A stretch of DNA of 64,000 nucleotides from the NCBI GenBank assembly GCA_002067795.1, contig MVQI01000029.1, positions 23,912 to 87,911 of the forward strand. The letters run 5' to 3'. The notes below the pieces were generated by a model. That model was not told the origin of the DNA. It made no database searches and was given only the letters and a program-made list of their open reading frames with translations. This document shows, one piece after another, positions 53,487-63,074 of this stretch (positions are counted from its first letter, which is position 1; each line of letters opens with the position of its first letter). A program made the translations under genes and the position numbers. The DNA comes from Methanosaeta sp. PtaB.Bin039 (GTDB lineage Archaea > Halobacteriota > Methanosarcinia > Methanotrichales > Methanotrichaceae).

Positions 53487-54060
53487 TGCCAAGCCGGACC
53501 CGCCCCATCCGGCCAAAGCCCCTTGGTTACGAATACCAGCGGTGATCCCGTCCCAACAGGGGGACTGGACTAGTATCTCCTGGCTTAATCCTCACCTCCA
53601 CCAGGTTCTGAGAGGCAGGGTGTCGCCTGGGCTTGCCCTGCTTCAGCATTTCAGACGATGGTTTGGATTAGATCTCAACTACCGTCCTGCCGGCGCTCTG
53701 AGCAGACATTCGGGGATTCCGATATTAGGGCCATTTGAATAACCCTTCATCGTGTTGCTGCTGAACATTTTATAGATGTTTGAGATCTTTTCATAAATAA
53801 TATGATAGATTTCCGACAATTCAATCCAAGCTGCCGGTCGAGGGCCAGCCGGCGAAGAGATCGCAAAGAGCCGAAATGGGTGAGCGAAGATCAGGCCGAT
53901 TGACAGATGAGCGAGGCCTGCCCACCTGAAAAGAAGATCTGGAGAAGGGCGGTTGCAGGCCAGATCTTCGGACGGCCCAGGGATATCGCCAGACGGGCGC
54001 ATCCGATCCAAATAGCGGCAGATCACCGGGATACGCCCGGCCTGAGGTCGGGTCACTGGT
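53487..54060. other. intergenic region after HExxH gene
   Basis: About 570 bases carry no gene I can support. A minus-strand frame from 53679 to 54140 overlaps the FtsZ-linked micropeptide and is not protein-like. AT-rich 53752-53812 might be the end of the minus-strand ftsZ transcript or a promoter. Confidence 0.5.
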
Positions 54061-54150
54061 TCAGAGCTCGAGGTACATCTTGACCACATATATGGCCCCG
54101 GCCACCAGGGCGAGAGCCAGAAAGAGCGATGCCAGCTCAAGTATCATCAT
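54061..54150 (-). CDS. 29-aa membrane micropeptide coupled to ftsZ
   Basis: The ATG overlaps the ftsZ stop (ATGATG with TGA inside), and GGGGGAT lies just upstream, in the last ftsZ codons. The 29-residue product MMILELASLFLALALVAGAI... is nearly all one membrane helix, ends KMYLEL and has an amphipathic tail. I recognise no family. Coupling to ftsZ suggests a role with the division ring or the membrane, for example as a tether; this is inference only. Confidence 0.6.
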   Translation of the reverse strand: MMILELASLFLALALVAGAIYVVKMYLEL

Positions 54151-55196
54151 GATGTTATCCCCCTTGCTTCTTTTCTGCTGGCCAAATCCGCCTTAGGCCA
54201 GCTCCGACGGACGGAAGCCTGCCTGCCAGGCTCTATGGGGACTGCGCCTGCGATTATGGCCATGATGCGCACGCGGTGGCCCATATCCCTCTCCACCCGC
54301 GCCCCCCAGATCACGTTGGCCTGCGGGTCGAGCTCGGCTGTAAGCGTGCTTGCAATGCAGGCCGCATCGCGTAGAGTCATCTCCTGGCCGCCGGTGATAT
54401 GAAGCAGGCAGCCGGTAGCTCCCCGGATATCTACTGGGAGCAGGGGATTTCCAAGCGCCGAGCCTACGACCTTGTCCGGGTTTCGCAGGCTTCCCTCACC
54501 AACCACGACGCAGGAATGGCCACCGCAGCGCATGACCGTCCGCAGGTCTGCGTAGTCCAGGTTGATCAATGACGGCCTGGTAATGGTCTCAGCCATGCCC
54601 TTTATGATCTCTGCCGCAAGCTGGTCCAAAAGAGCGAACGCCTGGGCAACCGGGAGATTGGGTGCGATCTCGAGCAGCCGGTTGTTGTCCATCACGATCA
54701 TAGTGTCGGTCTGCCCGCTCAGGGCTTGAAGCCCAGAGGATGCTGCATTGAATCGTGAGCGTTCCAGCTGAAACGGCATTGTGACAAGGGCAACAACGGT
54801 TGAACCTCGCTGGCGGGCTATCTCAGCCACCACCGGCGCAGCCCCGGTGCCGGTTCCACCGCCAAGCCCAGCTGTCAGGAATACGAGATCTGCCCCATCC
54901 AGCGCGCGTTCAAGATCGGGGCGGGACTGCTCCGCTGCCAGCCTTCCCATCTCGGGTTCGCCCCCAGCCCCAAGTCCTCTCGTGATCGACTGGCCGATCA
55001 GAACCTTCTTGTCGGCGGCCACGCTCTTCAGCTGCTGTGCATCGGTGTTTACAGCCAGCGTCTGAGCACCGTCGATCCCAAGTCCAGCGAGCCGGTTGAT
55101 TGTATTGTTCCCTGCTCCACCCACGCCCACTACCAGGATCTTGGGCAGGCCCAAGACCTCCACCACTCCCCCATCCACATCCCTCAAGAGCTCCAT
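54147..55196 (-). CDS. ftsZ: FtsZ cell-division GTPase
   Basis: This 349-residue tubulin-fold GTPase forms the division ring. The GTP-binding glycine motif GLGGGTGTGAAPVV (about residues 108-121) and N-terminal VVGVGGAGNNTINRL are present. The catalytic T7 loop NLDYADLRTVM (about 209-219) keeps both aspartates, so the protein should hydrolyse GTP. A short C-terminus (SRKEARGITS) replaces the long linker of bacterial FtsZ. It lies divergent from the Thi4 gene and is followed by a coupled micropeptide. Confidence 0.96.
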   Translation of the reverse strand: MELLRDVDGGVVEVLGLPKILVVGVGGAGNNTINRLAGLGIDGAQTLAVNTDAQQLKSVAADKKVLIGQSITRGLGAGGEPEMGRLAAEQSRPDLERALDGADLVFLTAGLGGGTGTGAAPVVAEIARQRGSTVVALVTMPFQLERSRFNAASSGLQALSGQTDTMIVMDNNRLLEIAPNLPVAQAFALLDQLAAEIIKGMAETITRPSLINLDYADLRTVMRCGGHSCVVVGEGSLRNPDKVVGSALGNPLLPVDIRGATGCLLHITGGQEMTLRDAACIASTLTAELDPQANVIWGARVERDMGHRVRIMAIIAGAVPIEPGRQASVRRSWPKADLASRKEARGITS

Positions 55197-55514
55197 TTGA
55201 AATCCCTCCGGTCGGGCGCGCCGAGCACTGGAATAGAATAGCAGATCTACATGGCTCAGAGCCGGAAAAGATAGCCTCGTATCTTCTCATCCAGCATGCT
55301 CCTCTGCCCAAAGCCTGCTTGTGTCTCGCCGCCCCAGACACGCCTTACCGGTATCCCCCTTCACTTCTGAGGCCTTCCGACCTGCAGATGATACTATATT
55401 TTCTATTAATTAAGGTAGATAAGAGTTCCGCCGACGTAGTTGATGGTTTGAAAGGACAGGCAATCGCCAGCCGAACGGATAATTTTATGAGCGATCCCAC
55501 CTTGCCACCCGGAT
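55197..55514. promoter_or_regulatory. divergent region, ftsZ and thi4 promoters
   Basis: About 320 bases lie between divergent genes. GATAATTTTATG at about 55478-55489 is a TATA-like element 26-37 bases before the thi4 ATG and predicts a nearly leaderless thi4 transcript. For ftsZ, AT-rich sequence occurs near 55391-55415. I see no TPP riboswitch core. Confidence 0.5.
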
Positions 55515-56294
55515 ATGGCACTTGATGAGGTCAAGGTGACCAGAGCGATTGTGGAGAGCTACTTCGAGAGCTTCCTCAAGTACACCGAAGCGGACGTGGC
55601 CCTGGTGGGGGCTGGACCTGCCAACCTGGTGGCAGCCAGGCGGCTCGCTGAGGCCGATGTCAAGACCGTGCTCTTCGAGAAGAGGCTGTCTGTGGGAGGC
55701 GGGCTTTGGGGCGGAGGCATGATGTTTCCGCGCATTGTGGTTCAGAAGGAGGCCTGCCGGATCCTGGACGATTACGGCATCTGGTACCGCGAGTTCGAGA
55801 ACGAGTATTTCATAGCCAACGCCATAGAGACAGTGGCCAAGCTGACGGCAGGCGCAATCGACGCCGGTGCCGAGATAATAAACCTGGTGTCTGTAGAGGA
55901 CGTTATGATTCGTGAGGACGATCGGGTCACAGGACTGGTCGTCAACTGGACTGCTGCCGAGATGGCCGGGATACATGTCGATCCTCTCTCAATCCGCGCA
56001 AGGCTGGTGATCGACGGCACCGGTCATGAGGCATCAGTCTGCAGGGTGGTACAGAGGAAGATCCCTGGGGCCTGCGTGGGAGCCACAGGGGTTAGGGGAG
56101 AGAAGCCCATGTGGGCTGACGTGGGTGAGAAGACTGTGGTCGAAGCCACTGCCGAGGTTTACCCCGGCCTGATCGCCGCCGGCATGGCCGCTGCCACGGT
56201 GGCTGCCGGACCCCGCATGGGGCCGATCTTCGGCGGAATGCTCCTGTCCGGGGAGAAGGCGGCGGCACTCGCCATAGAGATCTTAGGCCGCTAG
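55515..56294 (+). CDS. thi4: Thi4-type thiazole synthase
   Basis: This 259-residue protein matches archaeal Thi4, which builds the thiamin thiazole from NAD and glycine. The dinucleotide motif ALVGAGPANLVAARRLAEA (about 29-47), the conserved LSVGGGLWGGGMMF and the C-terminal GPRMGPIFGGMLLSGEKAAA are all present. In yeast and plants the sulfur donor is a cysteine just before G-H-D; here the matching site reads DGTGHEA, a threonine, so free sulfide use is likely, as reported for methanogen relatives. It could otherwise be a related ribulose-1,5-bisphosphate synthase annotation. UPF0146 follows. Confidence 0.88.
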   Translation: MALDEVKVTRAIVESYFESFLKYTEADVALVGAGPANLVAARRLAEADVKTVLFEKRLSVGGGLWGGGMMFPRIVVQKEACRILDDYGIWYREFENEYFIANAIETVAKLTAGAIDAGAEIINLVSVEDVMIREDDRVTGLVVNWTAAEMAGIHVDPLSIRARLVIDGTGHEASVCRVVQRKIPGACVGATGVRGEKPMWADVGEKTVVEATAEVYPGLIAAGMAAATVAAGPRMGPIFGGMLLSGEKAAALAIEILGR

Positions 56295-56315
56295 CCTCCT
56301 GGATACCCATTGGTG

Positions 56316-56732
56316 ATGCGGGGGGCCGGAGATAAGGTGAGGGGAGCCGCAGATATAGCCTCGTTTATCCGGGAGCATTACAGCGGCAGGCTGGTGGAGG
56401 TGGGTATAGGGCGCCGGTCGGATGTGGCCGACCTGCTCGCCGGTCTGGACCTGGTTGCCACCGACCGTGAAAACCGCCGGATCGGATACATTGAGGTTGT
56501 GGGCGACGACATATTCAATCCGAATCTGGAGATATATCAGGGAGCCAGCCTGATCTACTCCATTCGCCCGACTATGGAGATGCAGCTGGCTTTGGGCCGG
56601 CTCGCCTGTATGGTTGGCGCAGACCTGCTCATACGCCCCCTTGGCGATGAGATCGCCGACCTGGCCAGGATGAAGCGCCAGCTTGTGAACCGCGGGTGGG
56701 GGCGGTTTTACCTGTTCCGGCCAGAGCGTTAG
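56316..56732 (+). CDS. UPF0146 family protein
   Basis: The 138-residue protein has a Rossmann-like start (GRLVEVGIGRRSDVADLLAG, about 22-41), then LVATDRENRR and YSIRPTMEMQLALGRLA, the UPF0146 signature. The family is archaeal; the fold resembles an AdoMet methyltransferase but lacks a known substrate. TTG 56310, GTG 56313 and ATG 56316 are all in frame; ATG is chosen. It lies 21 bases from thi4 and is probably in one operon with it. Confidence 0.8.
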   Translation: MRGAGDKVRGAADIASFIREHYSGRLVEVGIGRRSDVADLLAGLDLVATDRENRRIGYIEVVGDDIFNPNLEIYQGASLIYSIRPTMEMQLALGRLACMVGADLLIRPLGDEIADLARMKRQLVNRGWGRFYLFRPER

Positions 56733-56828
56733 ATCGGCCGCTCTTTTGCCTCCGGCCGATCTGCTCAGGCACCAGCAACTGGCTCTGGGAAGCTTTCTGC
56801 AAGAGCTGCCTTTTGGGATGCGGCAAAG

Positions 56829-59486
56829 CTATAATCCAGGCAAGATCCTCTTCAGCACCTCGGCCGCAATAACCACGATGGATGTAGTCGCCGCTATCTG
56901 TATCCAGCTCTCAGCACTCAGGGGCACCGTCTCGAATATGGGCTGAAGAACTGGCAGATATATCACGGCCAGAACCGCCAGTCCTGAGGCCAATATCCCG
57001 GCGAGCAGCTTCTTGTTCTGACGGGGATTCATATGCAGTATGGATAGGTGCAGTGAGCGGCTGCTGTAAGCGTTGTACATCACGGCCACGCCCAGTGAGG
57101 CGAAGGCCTCGGTCCTGGCATACCCCAAGGAGTCGCCGATATAGCACCCATGCAGGAACAGGCCGAGGGACCCCAGGAATATGGCTGATGAAACCCCCAG
57201 GGTATAGATCAGGAGGGATCGTGAGAGCAGCGGTTCGGAAGGGTTGCGGGGCCTGGCTTTCATGATATCCTTCCTGGCCGGCTCAACAGCCAGCCCGATT
57301 GCCGGAAAGTCCTCCGCAACCACGTTGATCCACAGTATCTGAAGTGCGAGAAGAGGCACTGGGAGGCCGGCTAAGACCGCCACCAGTATCACCATGACCT
57401 CGGCAAATGTGCAGGACAGCAGATAAGAGCAGGCTTTGCGGATGTTCTCGTAGATCCGCCGGCCTTCCTCCACTGCCGCCACAATGGTGGCGAAGTTGTC
57501 GTCGGTGATTATCATGTCCGAGGCCTCTTTGGAGACGTCGGTTCCGGTTCGCCCCATAGCCACCCCGATATCGGAAGCCCGCAAGGCCGGGGCATCGTTT
57601 ACCCCGTCCCCGGTCATGGCCACGATATGGCCCCAGCGCTTGAGTGCGCCCACTATCCGCACCTTGTGCTCGGCAGTGGCCCTGGCGAAAGCCGAGACCT
57701 CCCGCACCCGCTGGTAGAGCTCCTCGTCGCTCATCCTGTCCAGGTCGGAGCCGTCTATCACCTGGCCGTCTGATATTCCAAGCTCTCTGGCAATGGCGCC
57801 GGCGGTGAGCCTGTGGTCCCCCGTTATCATGACCGGCCGGATCCCCGCCGCCTGGCAGACCCGGATAGCAGAAGCGGCCTCCTGGCGGGGCGGGTCCATC
57901 ATGCCCACAAGCCCGGTGAATATCAGATCGCGTTCCATGTGCCCCCTCTCCCGGGGCTCATCTGCGGACTGCTCCTTGTAGGCGAATGCGAGCACACGCA
58001 ACGCTCTGCCGGACATCTCCTCGGCCGCCTGGACGATGGACTCGCGGTCCACCTGGTTCAGAGGCCGCAGCCCATCAGTCCCGAGAATGCCGCTGCACCG
58101 ATCGAGCACCGTCTCCACCGCACCTTTCATGGAGACGCGCATTGCGTAAGGCCCCCGATGAAGGGTGGTCATTCGCATCATATCAGAGGAGAATGGAAAC
58201 TCCATAACCTCCACATGATTATCTCGCACATTCTCCAGGAGCCCGGACTTGGCTGCCATGACTATCAGAGCGCCCTCCGTGGGATCTCCAGCCACCCTCC
58301 ACCCTTCCGCCCCCTGTTCCAGGTCTGAGTTATTGCAGAGAACGGCAGTCTCTATTGTGGCCATGAGAGACTGATCGGCGCTGGGGTCGATCTCCTTGCC
58401 GCCCCTGTGAAAGCTGCCCACAGGCTCGTATCCGGACCCGGTCACCTCCACACGGTCTTTGGTCTTGATCTCCCGGACGGTCATCTCTCCCCGGGTCAGG
58501 GTCCCGGTCTTGTCTGTGCAGATCACCGTGGTCGAACCCAGGGTCTCCACCGCCTGGAGGCGGCGGACAATGGCTCCCTTGCCTGCCATCATCTGGGTTC
58601 CGTATGCCAGGGCCAGCGTTACCACAAAGGGCAACGACTCCGGTATGCCGGCAACTGCCAGTGCCGCTGCGATTATCAGGGTATCGAGGATGGGGTACCC
58701 CCTGGCCACCTGGATGAGAAATACCGTGCTGGCCGCCACCAAAACCAGCACAGCCAGCTGCTTGGCCAGATGCTCCAGCCTGATCTTCAGCGGCGGCTCA
58801 TCTTCCGATTGCTGTATCAGCCCGGAGATGCGGCCAAGCTCGGTCTCCCGACCGGTTGCAGTTACCAGAGCCCGACCGTTCCCGCAAGAGACCATGGTCC
58901 CGAGGTAGAGCATGTTCTTTCTCTCAGCCAGCGGAGTGGCCGCAGCAAGAGGCGCCGTCCCCTTTCCCAGAGGGGCAGACTCGCCGGTCAAAGAGGCCTC
59001 AACGGTCTCAAGAGTTGCGGACTCAATTATCCTGGCATCGGCAGGGACGAGGTCCCCGGCCTCCACGTAGATGATGTCCCCAGGAACCAGGTCCCGGGCG
59101 TCCACCGTAATCATCCTGCCAGCCCGAATGACGTCAGCCTCCGGGGCGACCATCTTGCGCAGGGCATCCATCGCCCTCTCAGCCCTGTACTCCTGGACGA
59201 ACCCCAGTATGGAGATGAATATCAGTATGCCCAGAACCACCAGAGCGTTGGTCTTTTCGTCCGAGATCCAGGAGATGGCTGCAGCTGCCAGGAGCACAAG
59301 AACCAGGTAATTCTGGAGCTGTCTTATGAGTATGCGGGCAGCTGAAGGCCCGGCCACTCTCTGCAGCTCGTTTCTCCCATAACTCTCCAGCCGCAAACCG
59401 GCCTCTTCAGGTTCGAGGCCAGAAAGCCGGGAATTGAGCTCTGCAGTCGCATTTTCTACGGATAGGGCATGCCAGGGTCTGCTCAT
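56829..59486 (-). CDS. P-type cation-transporting ATPase, Ca2+-type
   Basis: This 885-residue P2-type ATPase has the phosphorylation motif CTDKTGTLTRGEMT (Asp about 327), the TGDGVNDAPALRASDIGVAM hinge (about 627), and ten predicted membrane segments. The M4 motif reads PESLP in place of the usual PEGLP, keeping the glutamate that binds Ca2+ in SERCA. M5 has the expected glutamate (FAEVMVI), and M6 reads NVVAEDFPA, with E-D where SERCA has T-D-G. Ca2+ or Mn2+ export is probable; the ion is not certain. It is convergent with the UPF0146 gene and stands alone. Confidence 0.9.
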   Translation of the reverse strand: MSRPWHALSVENATAELNSRLSGLEPEEAGLRLESYGRNELQRVAGPSAARILIRQLQNYLVLVLLAAAAISWISDEKTNALVVLGILIFISILGFVQEYRAERAMDALRKMVAPEADVIRAGRMITVDARDLVPGDIIYVEAGDLVPADARIIESATLETVEASLTGESAPLGKGTAPLAAATPLAERKNMLYLGTMVSCGNGRALVTATGRETELGRISGLIQQSEDEPPLKIRLEHLAKQLAVLVLVAASTVFLIQVARGYPILDTLIIAAALAVAGIPESLPFVVTLALAYGTQMMAGKGAIVRRLQAVETLGSTTVICTDKTGTLTRGEMTVREIKTKDRVEVTGSGYEPVGSFHRGGKEIDPSADQSLMATIETAVLCNNSDLEQGAEGWRVAGDPTEGALIVMAAKSGLLENVRDNHVEVMEFPFSSDMMRMTTLHRGPYAMRVSMKGAVETVLDRCSGILGTDGLRPLNQVDRESIVQAAEEMSGRALRVLAFAYKEQSADEPRERGHMERDLIFTGLVGMMDPPRQEAASAIRVCQAAGIRPVMITGDHRLTAGAIARELGISDGQVIDGSDLDRMSDEELYQRVREVSAFARATAEHKVRIVGALKRWGHIVAMTGDGVNDAPALRASDIGVAMGRTGTDVSKEASDMIITDDNFATIVAAVEEGRRIYENIRKACSYLLSCTFAEVMVILVAVLAGLPVPLLALQILWINVVAEDFPAIGLAVEPARKDIMKARPRNPSEPLLSRSLLIYTLGVSSAIFLGSLGLFLHGCYIGDSLGYARTEAFASLGVAVMYNAYSSRSLHLSILHMNPRQNKKLLAGILASGLAVLAVIYLPVLQPIFETVPLSAESWIQIAATTSIVVIAAEVLKRILPGL

Positions 59487-59751
59487 CGGTCACTCTCCGC
59501 GAGGGCTGTAAGCCGGATGCAGATAAATATCATTGCTCGCCTGGGGCTGCCAAAGGAGAGCAGAAAAGATAGCACACTCATGGATATTTCCGGAAATGAG
59601 GCGGATCCATAGTATAGAACTGCCAAAATCGCGATTTGCAGATGGGATTTGAGGATCCGTGTGACTTAGGTCAAAGAACACGAGCGCCGGGCAAAAGCCA
59701 GCAGTTTTAGAGGGATTTCGGAAAGCAACAAGCAGGCAGAAATCGTTAATC

Positions 59752-59760
59752 TTATATATA
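59752..59760 (+). promoter_or_regulatory. TATA box of transglutaminase-like gene
   Basis: TTATATATA is followed about 24 bases later by the ribosome binding site GAAGAAGGGGGTAG, then TTG at 59797. The spacing fits an archaeal promoter with a short leader. The rest of the 59487-59751 spacer shows no gene. Confidence 0.6.
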
Positions 59761-59796
59761 ACAAAATAGAGTTATTAAAAGAAGAAGGGGGTAGCA

Positions 59797-60519
59797 TTGG
59801 CCAGGAGATACAACTGGGCTGGAGACGTGATCGTCCGGGACACAATCGTCTGGAACAAACGTACCGTCATAGGCCACAATAACGTGTACATTCCCTGCGA
59901 TATACGGGAGTGGATCACCTCCTCTAGGAGCGAGGTGATGCGTCAGGCCTTGCAGGAGATAGACCTGCCCACCTCTCGGTCCTCAGGCACCTTCGATCTT
60001 CGAGCCTGGAAGATCTGGAAGTACGTGGCAGAGAAGATCGATTACGTGAACGATCAGAAGATGACCGGGAAATCCGACTGGTGGCTCTACCCGGCTGAGA
60101 CCCTGGCCCTGGGAAAGGGTGATTGCGAGGACTCGTCCTTTCTGCTGGCCACCCTGATGGCTGGCAGCGGGATTAGCGAGGACTGCATCAGGGTGGTTCT
60201 AGGCAGGGTGCTCAGCAAGAATGGCTCTTATGGCCACGCCTGGGTGGTGTACCAGGCAGAGAGTGGGGAGTGGTGCCTGATGGAGACCACATCCAAGAGC
60301 GTTACCCCAAGGCTGATCCCAGCCGATCCGCTGACCGAGGATGGGGCAACAAACCGCTATGAGCCCAAGTTCTGCCTCAACTCAACCCACCTATGGAGCA
60401 TCCTCCCATCCCCGGGCAGCATGGCCGAATACATCAAGTCGCGGGAGCAGACCGCTTCCCCAATCGGACCGAGCTACCCCCGCCCTTCCCGGGGTGACGG
60501 CCCGCCATCCCCCATATAG
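59797..60519 (+). CDS. transglutaminase-like cysteine protease-fold protein
   Basis: The 240-residue protein lacks a signal peptide. It has the transglutaminase/papain-like triad pattern: Cys in ALGKGDCEDSSFLLA (about residue 109), His in YGHAWVVYQ (about 147), and a following acidic/Thr site (LMETTSKS). It starts at TTG with a strong ribosome binding site GGGGG upstream. The N-terminus mentions a repeated VIV-strand (DVIVRDTIVWNKRTVIGHNN). Substrate is unknown. Its 3' end overlaps the convergent Mut7-C gene by 46 bases. Confidence 0.8.
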   Translation: MARRYNWAGDVIVRDTIVWNKRTVIGHNNVYIPCDIREWITSSRSEVMRQALQEIDLPTSRSSGTFDLRAWKIWKYVAEKIDYVNDQKMTGKSDWWLYPAETLALGKGDCEDSSFLLATLMAGSGISEDCIRVVLGRVLSKNGSYGHAWVVYQAESGEWCLMETTSKSVTPRLIPADPLTEDGATNRYEPKFCLNSTHLWSILPSPGSMAEYIKSREQTASPIGPSYPRPSRGDGPPSPI

Positions 60520-60932
60520 GAGAGCCGCCTTTTGATGCCGTTCCAGTGAGAGCCCGTCCAGTAGCGCCGGCCGCAGCCCCGGCACCTCCATGACTGCCCC
60601 GGGCTCTCCGCCCTCCGTTCCTCTTCCAGCAGGTCGTTGCACAGGGTGCATCTCTGCGGATTGAGCTGCAGCCTCACCCCGGCTGATTTGAGCTCCTGTA
60701 GCTGTTCATCAAGCTGGTCCGACCTTATCAGAAGGCAGTCCTGTCCAGAGCCCAAACAGCGCTCTGCCAGGGCCCGGTCCCGTGTGAGCATGACCCGGCC
60801 CTCGGCCAGCGCCTGATGCAGCAATGCCGAGTCGTCAACCGAGCATGGATTGGCCACATCCTTTCCACACAGACGCATCCAGCGGCCCAGACGGATCAGC
60901 ATGCAATCAACCAGGAACCTATTCGCATCCAT
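60474..60932 (-). CDS. Mut7-C RNase-domain protein with zinc ribbon
   Basis: This 152-residue protein matches the Mut7-C family, PIN-like RNases with a C-terminal zinc ribbon. The N-terminus is FLVDCMLIRLGRWMRLCGKD, with acidic PIN-type residues (D at about 9). LTRDRALAERC (about 47-57) follows. The ribbon has CTLCNDLL and CRGCGRRYW (about 96-99, 121-124). An in-frame upstream extension reaches 61052, but homology begins at the ATG at 60932. It is divergent from the RqcH gene at 61116, a neighbour in RNA and translation quality control. Confidence 0.85.
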   Translation of the reverse strand: MDANRFLVDCMLIRLGRWMRLCGKDVANPCSVDDSALLHQALAEGRVMLTRDRALAERCLGSGQDCLLIRSDQLDEQLQELKSAGVRLQLNPQRCTLCNDLLEEERRAESPGQSWRCRGCGRRYWTGSHWNGIKRRLSYMGDGGPSPREGRG

Positions 60933-61115
60933 TTGGATACCCCGCCCCACGCTTTGGGACATTATACGGAAATACCAGCGCAAACACGCGAAAGCCGCAC
61001 GCAATTTCCGAAATCTGATGGGCAGATTGGTCCAACTTATGTTATCCTTCAATGGTATCAGCTCTGCGGTCCCAGAGCAACTGTTTTATCGCTGCAGCGA
61101 AAACCAGGCGCTGTT

Positions 61116-63074
61116 ATGAAGAAGGCCATGAGCAACGTGGATGTCTTGGCAATGGTAGCCGAGCTCTCGGAGCGGCTTGTGGGAGGATTTGTCGGCAAGG
61201 CCTACCAGGTAAGCGGTGATGCAGTCTGGCTGACGGTCCAGTCACCTCAGGAGGGCCGTCTCGATCTGCTGCTTGAGGCTGGCAAGAGATTGCATATCAC
61301 CACCAGTACCCGCCAGTCCAAGAAGACGCCACCCCAGTTCCCCACCATCCTTCGTTCCCACTTATCCGGCGGCAGGATAGTCGCAGTGGAGCAGTACGAC
61401 CTTGATCGAGTTGTGCGGATCGTGGTGGAGAGAGGAGACGGCCGACGGTTCCTTGTGGCGGAGCTCTTCCCAAAAGGCAATCTGCTGCTGCTCGACCAGG
61501 ACGAGCTGATCATACTGCCGCTGCGTCCTATGGCCTTTCGCGGAAGAAAGCTCCTGGCCGGTGAGAAGTACGTATATCACGCCGGCCAGCAGGATCCCCG
61601 CACGGCTAGCTCTCAGTATCTGGCTAACCTCCTCGCGACATCCGACTCCGACCTGGTGAGGACGCTGGTGCGGGGGCTGAACATGGGAGGCGTGTATGGT
61701 GAAGAGGTCTGTCTGGTGTCGGGGATCGATAAGGGCCAGCCTGCGGCCAGCTTAAGCCCCGACCAGGTGGAGGCTGTCCGCTCTGCTCTGGCAATGGTCT
61801 TTTCGCAGACCCAGGCCAGCCCAAGAATAGTCCTCAAAGACGGGACCCCCTTCGACGTGACCCCATTTCCATTGCGGGTATACCAGGACCTGGAGAGCCG
61901 GGAGTTCCCCAGGCTGAGCCAGGCATTAGACGAGTTCTTCGCGCTGGAGGCCCCGGCCCCTCAGCCGTCTCCCCTTAAGAGGAGGGAGGAGCTGCAGAGG
62001 CGGGCTGTTCAGGAGTTCGCAGCACTGGAGCGGGAGATGGCTGGCAAAGGCGAGGGGATATACGAACGCTACTCAGAGGTGGAGGCGATCTTGAGCGTCG
62101 TGGCCCAGGCCAGATCCCGGGGCTTCTCATACCGGGAGATCGGCGAGAGGATCAAAGGATCTGACCACCCGGCCGCCTCCACCATCAAGTCCATCGATTA
62201 TAGGGGCCTGATGGTGGTGACCATCTCAGGGATGGAGCTTGAGCTGGACGCAGGCCTCACCGTTCCCCAGAACGCCGAACGCTACTACCAGAGGAGCAAG
62301 GAGGCGGGCCGAAAGATGGCAGGGGCCGAGGTTGCGCTTCATGCCACAGAGGAGCTTGGAAAGGGCAAGGAGCAGGTCCGAAGGAGGGCTCAATCATGGA
62401 GACGCCCGCGGCCCAAGTGGTACGAGAGGTTTAGATGGTTCCACTCATCAGACGGGCTGCTGGTGATAGGAGGCCGGGACTCCGATGACAACGAGGAGAT
62501 CTATGCCAAGTACCTGGAGAAACGGGACCTGGCAATGCATACGGATTATCCGGGCGCGCCACTGACCGTGATAAAGACCGAAGGGCAGCACGTTTCAGAG
62601 AGCACCCTTGAGGAGGCTGCCCAGTTCGCTGTCAGCTACAGCAACCTCTGGAAAGGAGGGCTTGGCTCCGGGGACTGCTATCTCGTGGGCGGCGAGCAAG
62701 TGACGAAGACACCTGAGTCTGGCGAAGCGCTTCGCAAGGGAGCTTTTGTCATCCGTGGAGAGCGGCGATACTTCCGTGGAGTCTCGCTTGGTGTGGCGCT
62801 GGCCCTGTTGAGAGACCGGCTTATAGGAGGCCCCATTTCCGCCATCAGGTCGCAGGCGGAGGATGCCGGTTCTGATGGCGAGGACAGGCCGCTGGTGATG
62901 GAGATCGAGCCTGGGGAGCTGAGCCCTGACGACTTAGCCCGCCGGATCTACCGCGGCTTCCTGGAGCTGGATATGGATCGCCGGACTTTGAAGGCCGTGG
63001 CCTCGGTTGAGCAGATAGTCTCATTCCTGCCTCCTGGAGGATCACGTATTAAGGACATGAGGGATGGGCAATGA
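61116..63074 (+). CDS. rqcH: RqcH/NEMF (Rqc2 family) ribosome quality control protein
   Basis: The 652-residue protein belongs to the NFACT family. NFACT-N lies at about 1-240 (NVDVLAMVAELSERLVGGFV), a helical middle with coiled coil at about 275-430, and NFACT-R starts near 433 (KWYERFRWFHSSDGLLVIGG). In bacteria and eukaryotes it binds stalled 50S subunits and, with tRNA, adds C-terminal tails. The start at 61116 is set by homology; an open frame runs upstream to 60816 but overlaps the divergent gene. A short ORF overlaps its stop as ATGA. Confidence 0.92.
   Translation: MKKAMSNVDVLAMVAELSERLVGGFVGKAYQVSGDAVWLTVQSPQEGRLDLLLEAGKRLHITTSTRQSKKTPPQFPTILRSHLSGGRIVAVEQYDLDRVVRIVVERGDGRRFLVAELFPKGNLLLLDQDELIILPLRPMAFRGRKLLAGEKYVYHAGQQDPRTASSQYLANLLATSDSDLVRTLVRGLNMGGVYGEEVCLVSGIDKGQPAASLSPDQVEAVRSALAMVFSQTQASPRIVLKDGTPFDVTPFPLRVYQDLESREFPRLSQALDEFFALEAPAPQPSPLKRREELQRRAVQEFAALEREMAGKGEGIYERYSEVEAILSVVAQARSRGFSYREIGERIKGSDHPAASTIKSIDYRGLMVVTISGMELELDAGLTVPQNAERYYQRSKEAGRKMAGAEVALHATEELGKGKEQVRRRAQSWRRPRPKWYERFRWFHSSDGLLVIGGRDSDDNEEIYAKYLEKRDLAMHTDYPGAPLTVIKTEGQHVSESTLEEAAQFAVSYSNLWKGGLGSGDCYLVGGEQVTKTPESGEALRKGAFVIRGERRYFRGVSLGVALALLRDRLIGGPISAIRSQAEDAGSDGEDRPLVMEIEPGELSPDDLARRIYRGFLELDMDRRTLKAVASVEQIVSFLPPGGSRIKDMRDGQ

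Noticed and set aside
53679..54140. 153-codon minus-strand frame after ftsZ
   Set aside because: Composition is random-looking and it conflicts with the coupled 29-aa ORF.
55197..55514. TPP riboswitch before thi4
   Set aside because: The expected conserved cores were not seen and the TATA position leaves almost no leader.
58407..59345. 312-codon plus-strand frame
   Set aside because: It lies antisense to the P-type ATPase gene and is not protein-like.
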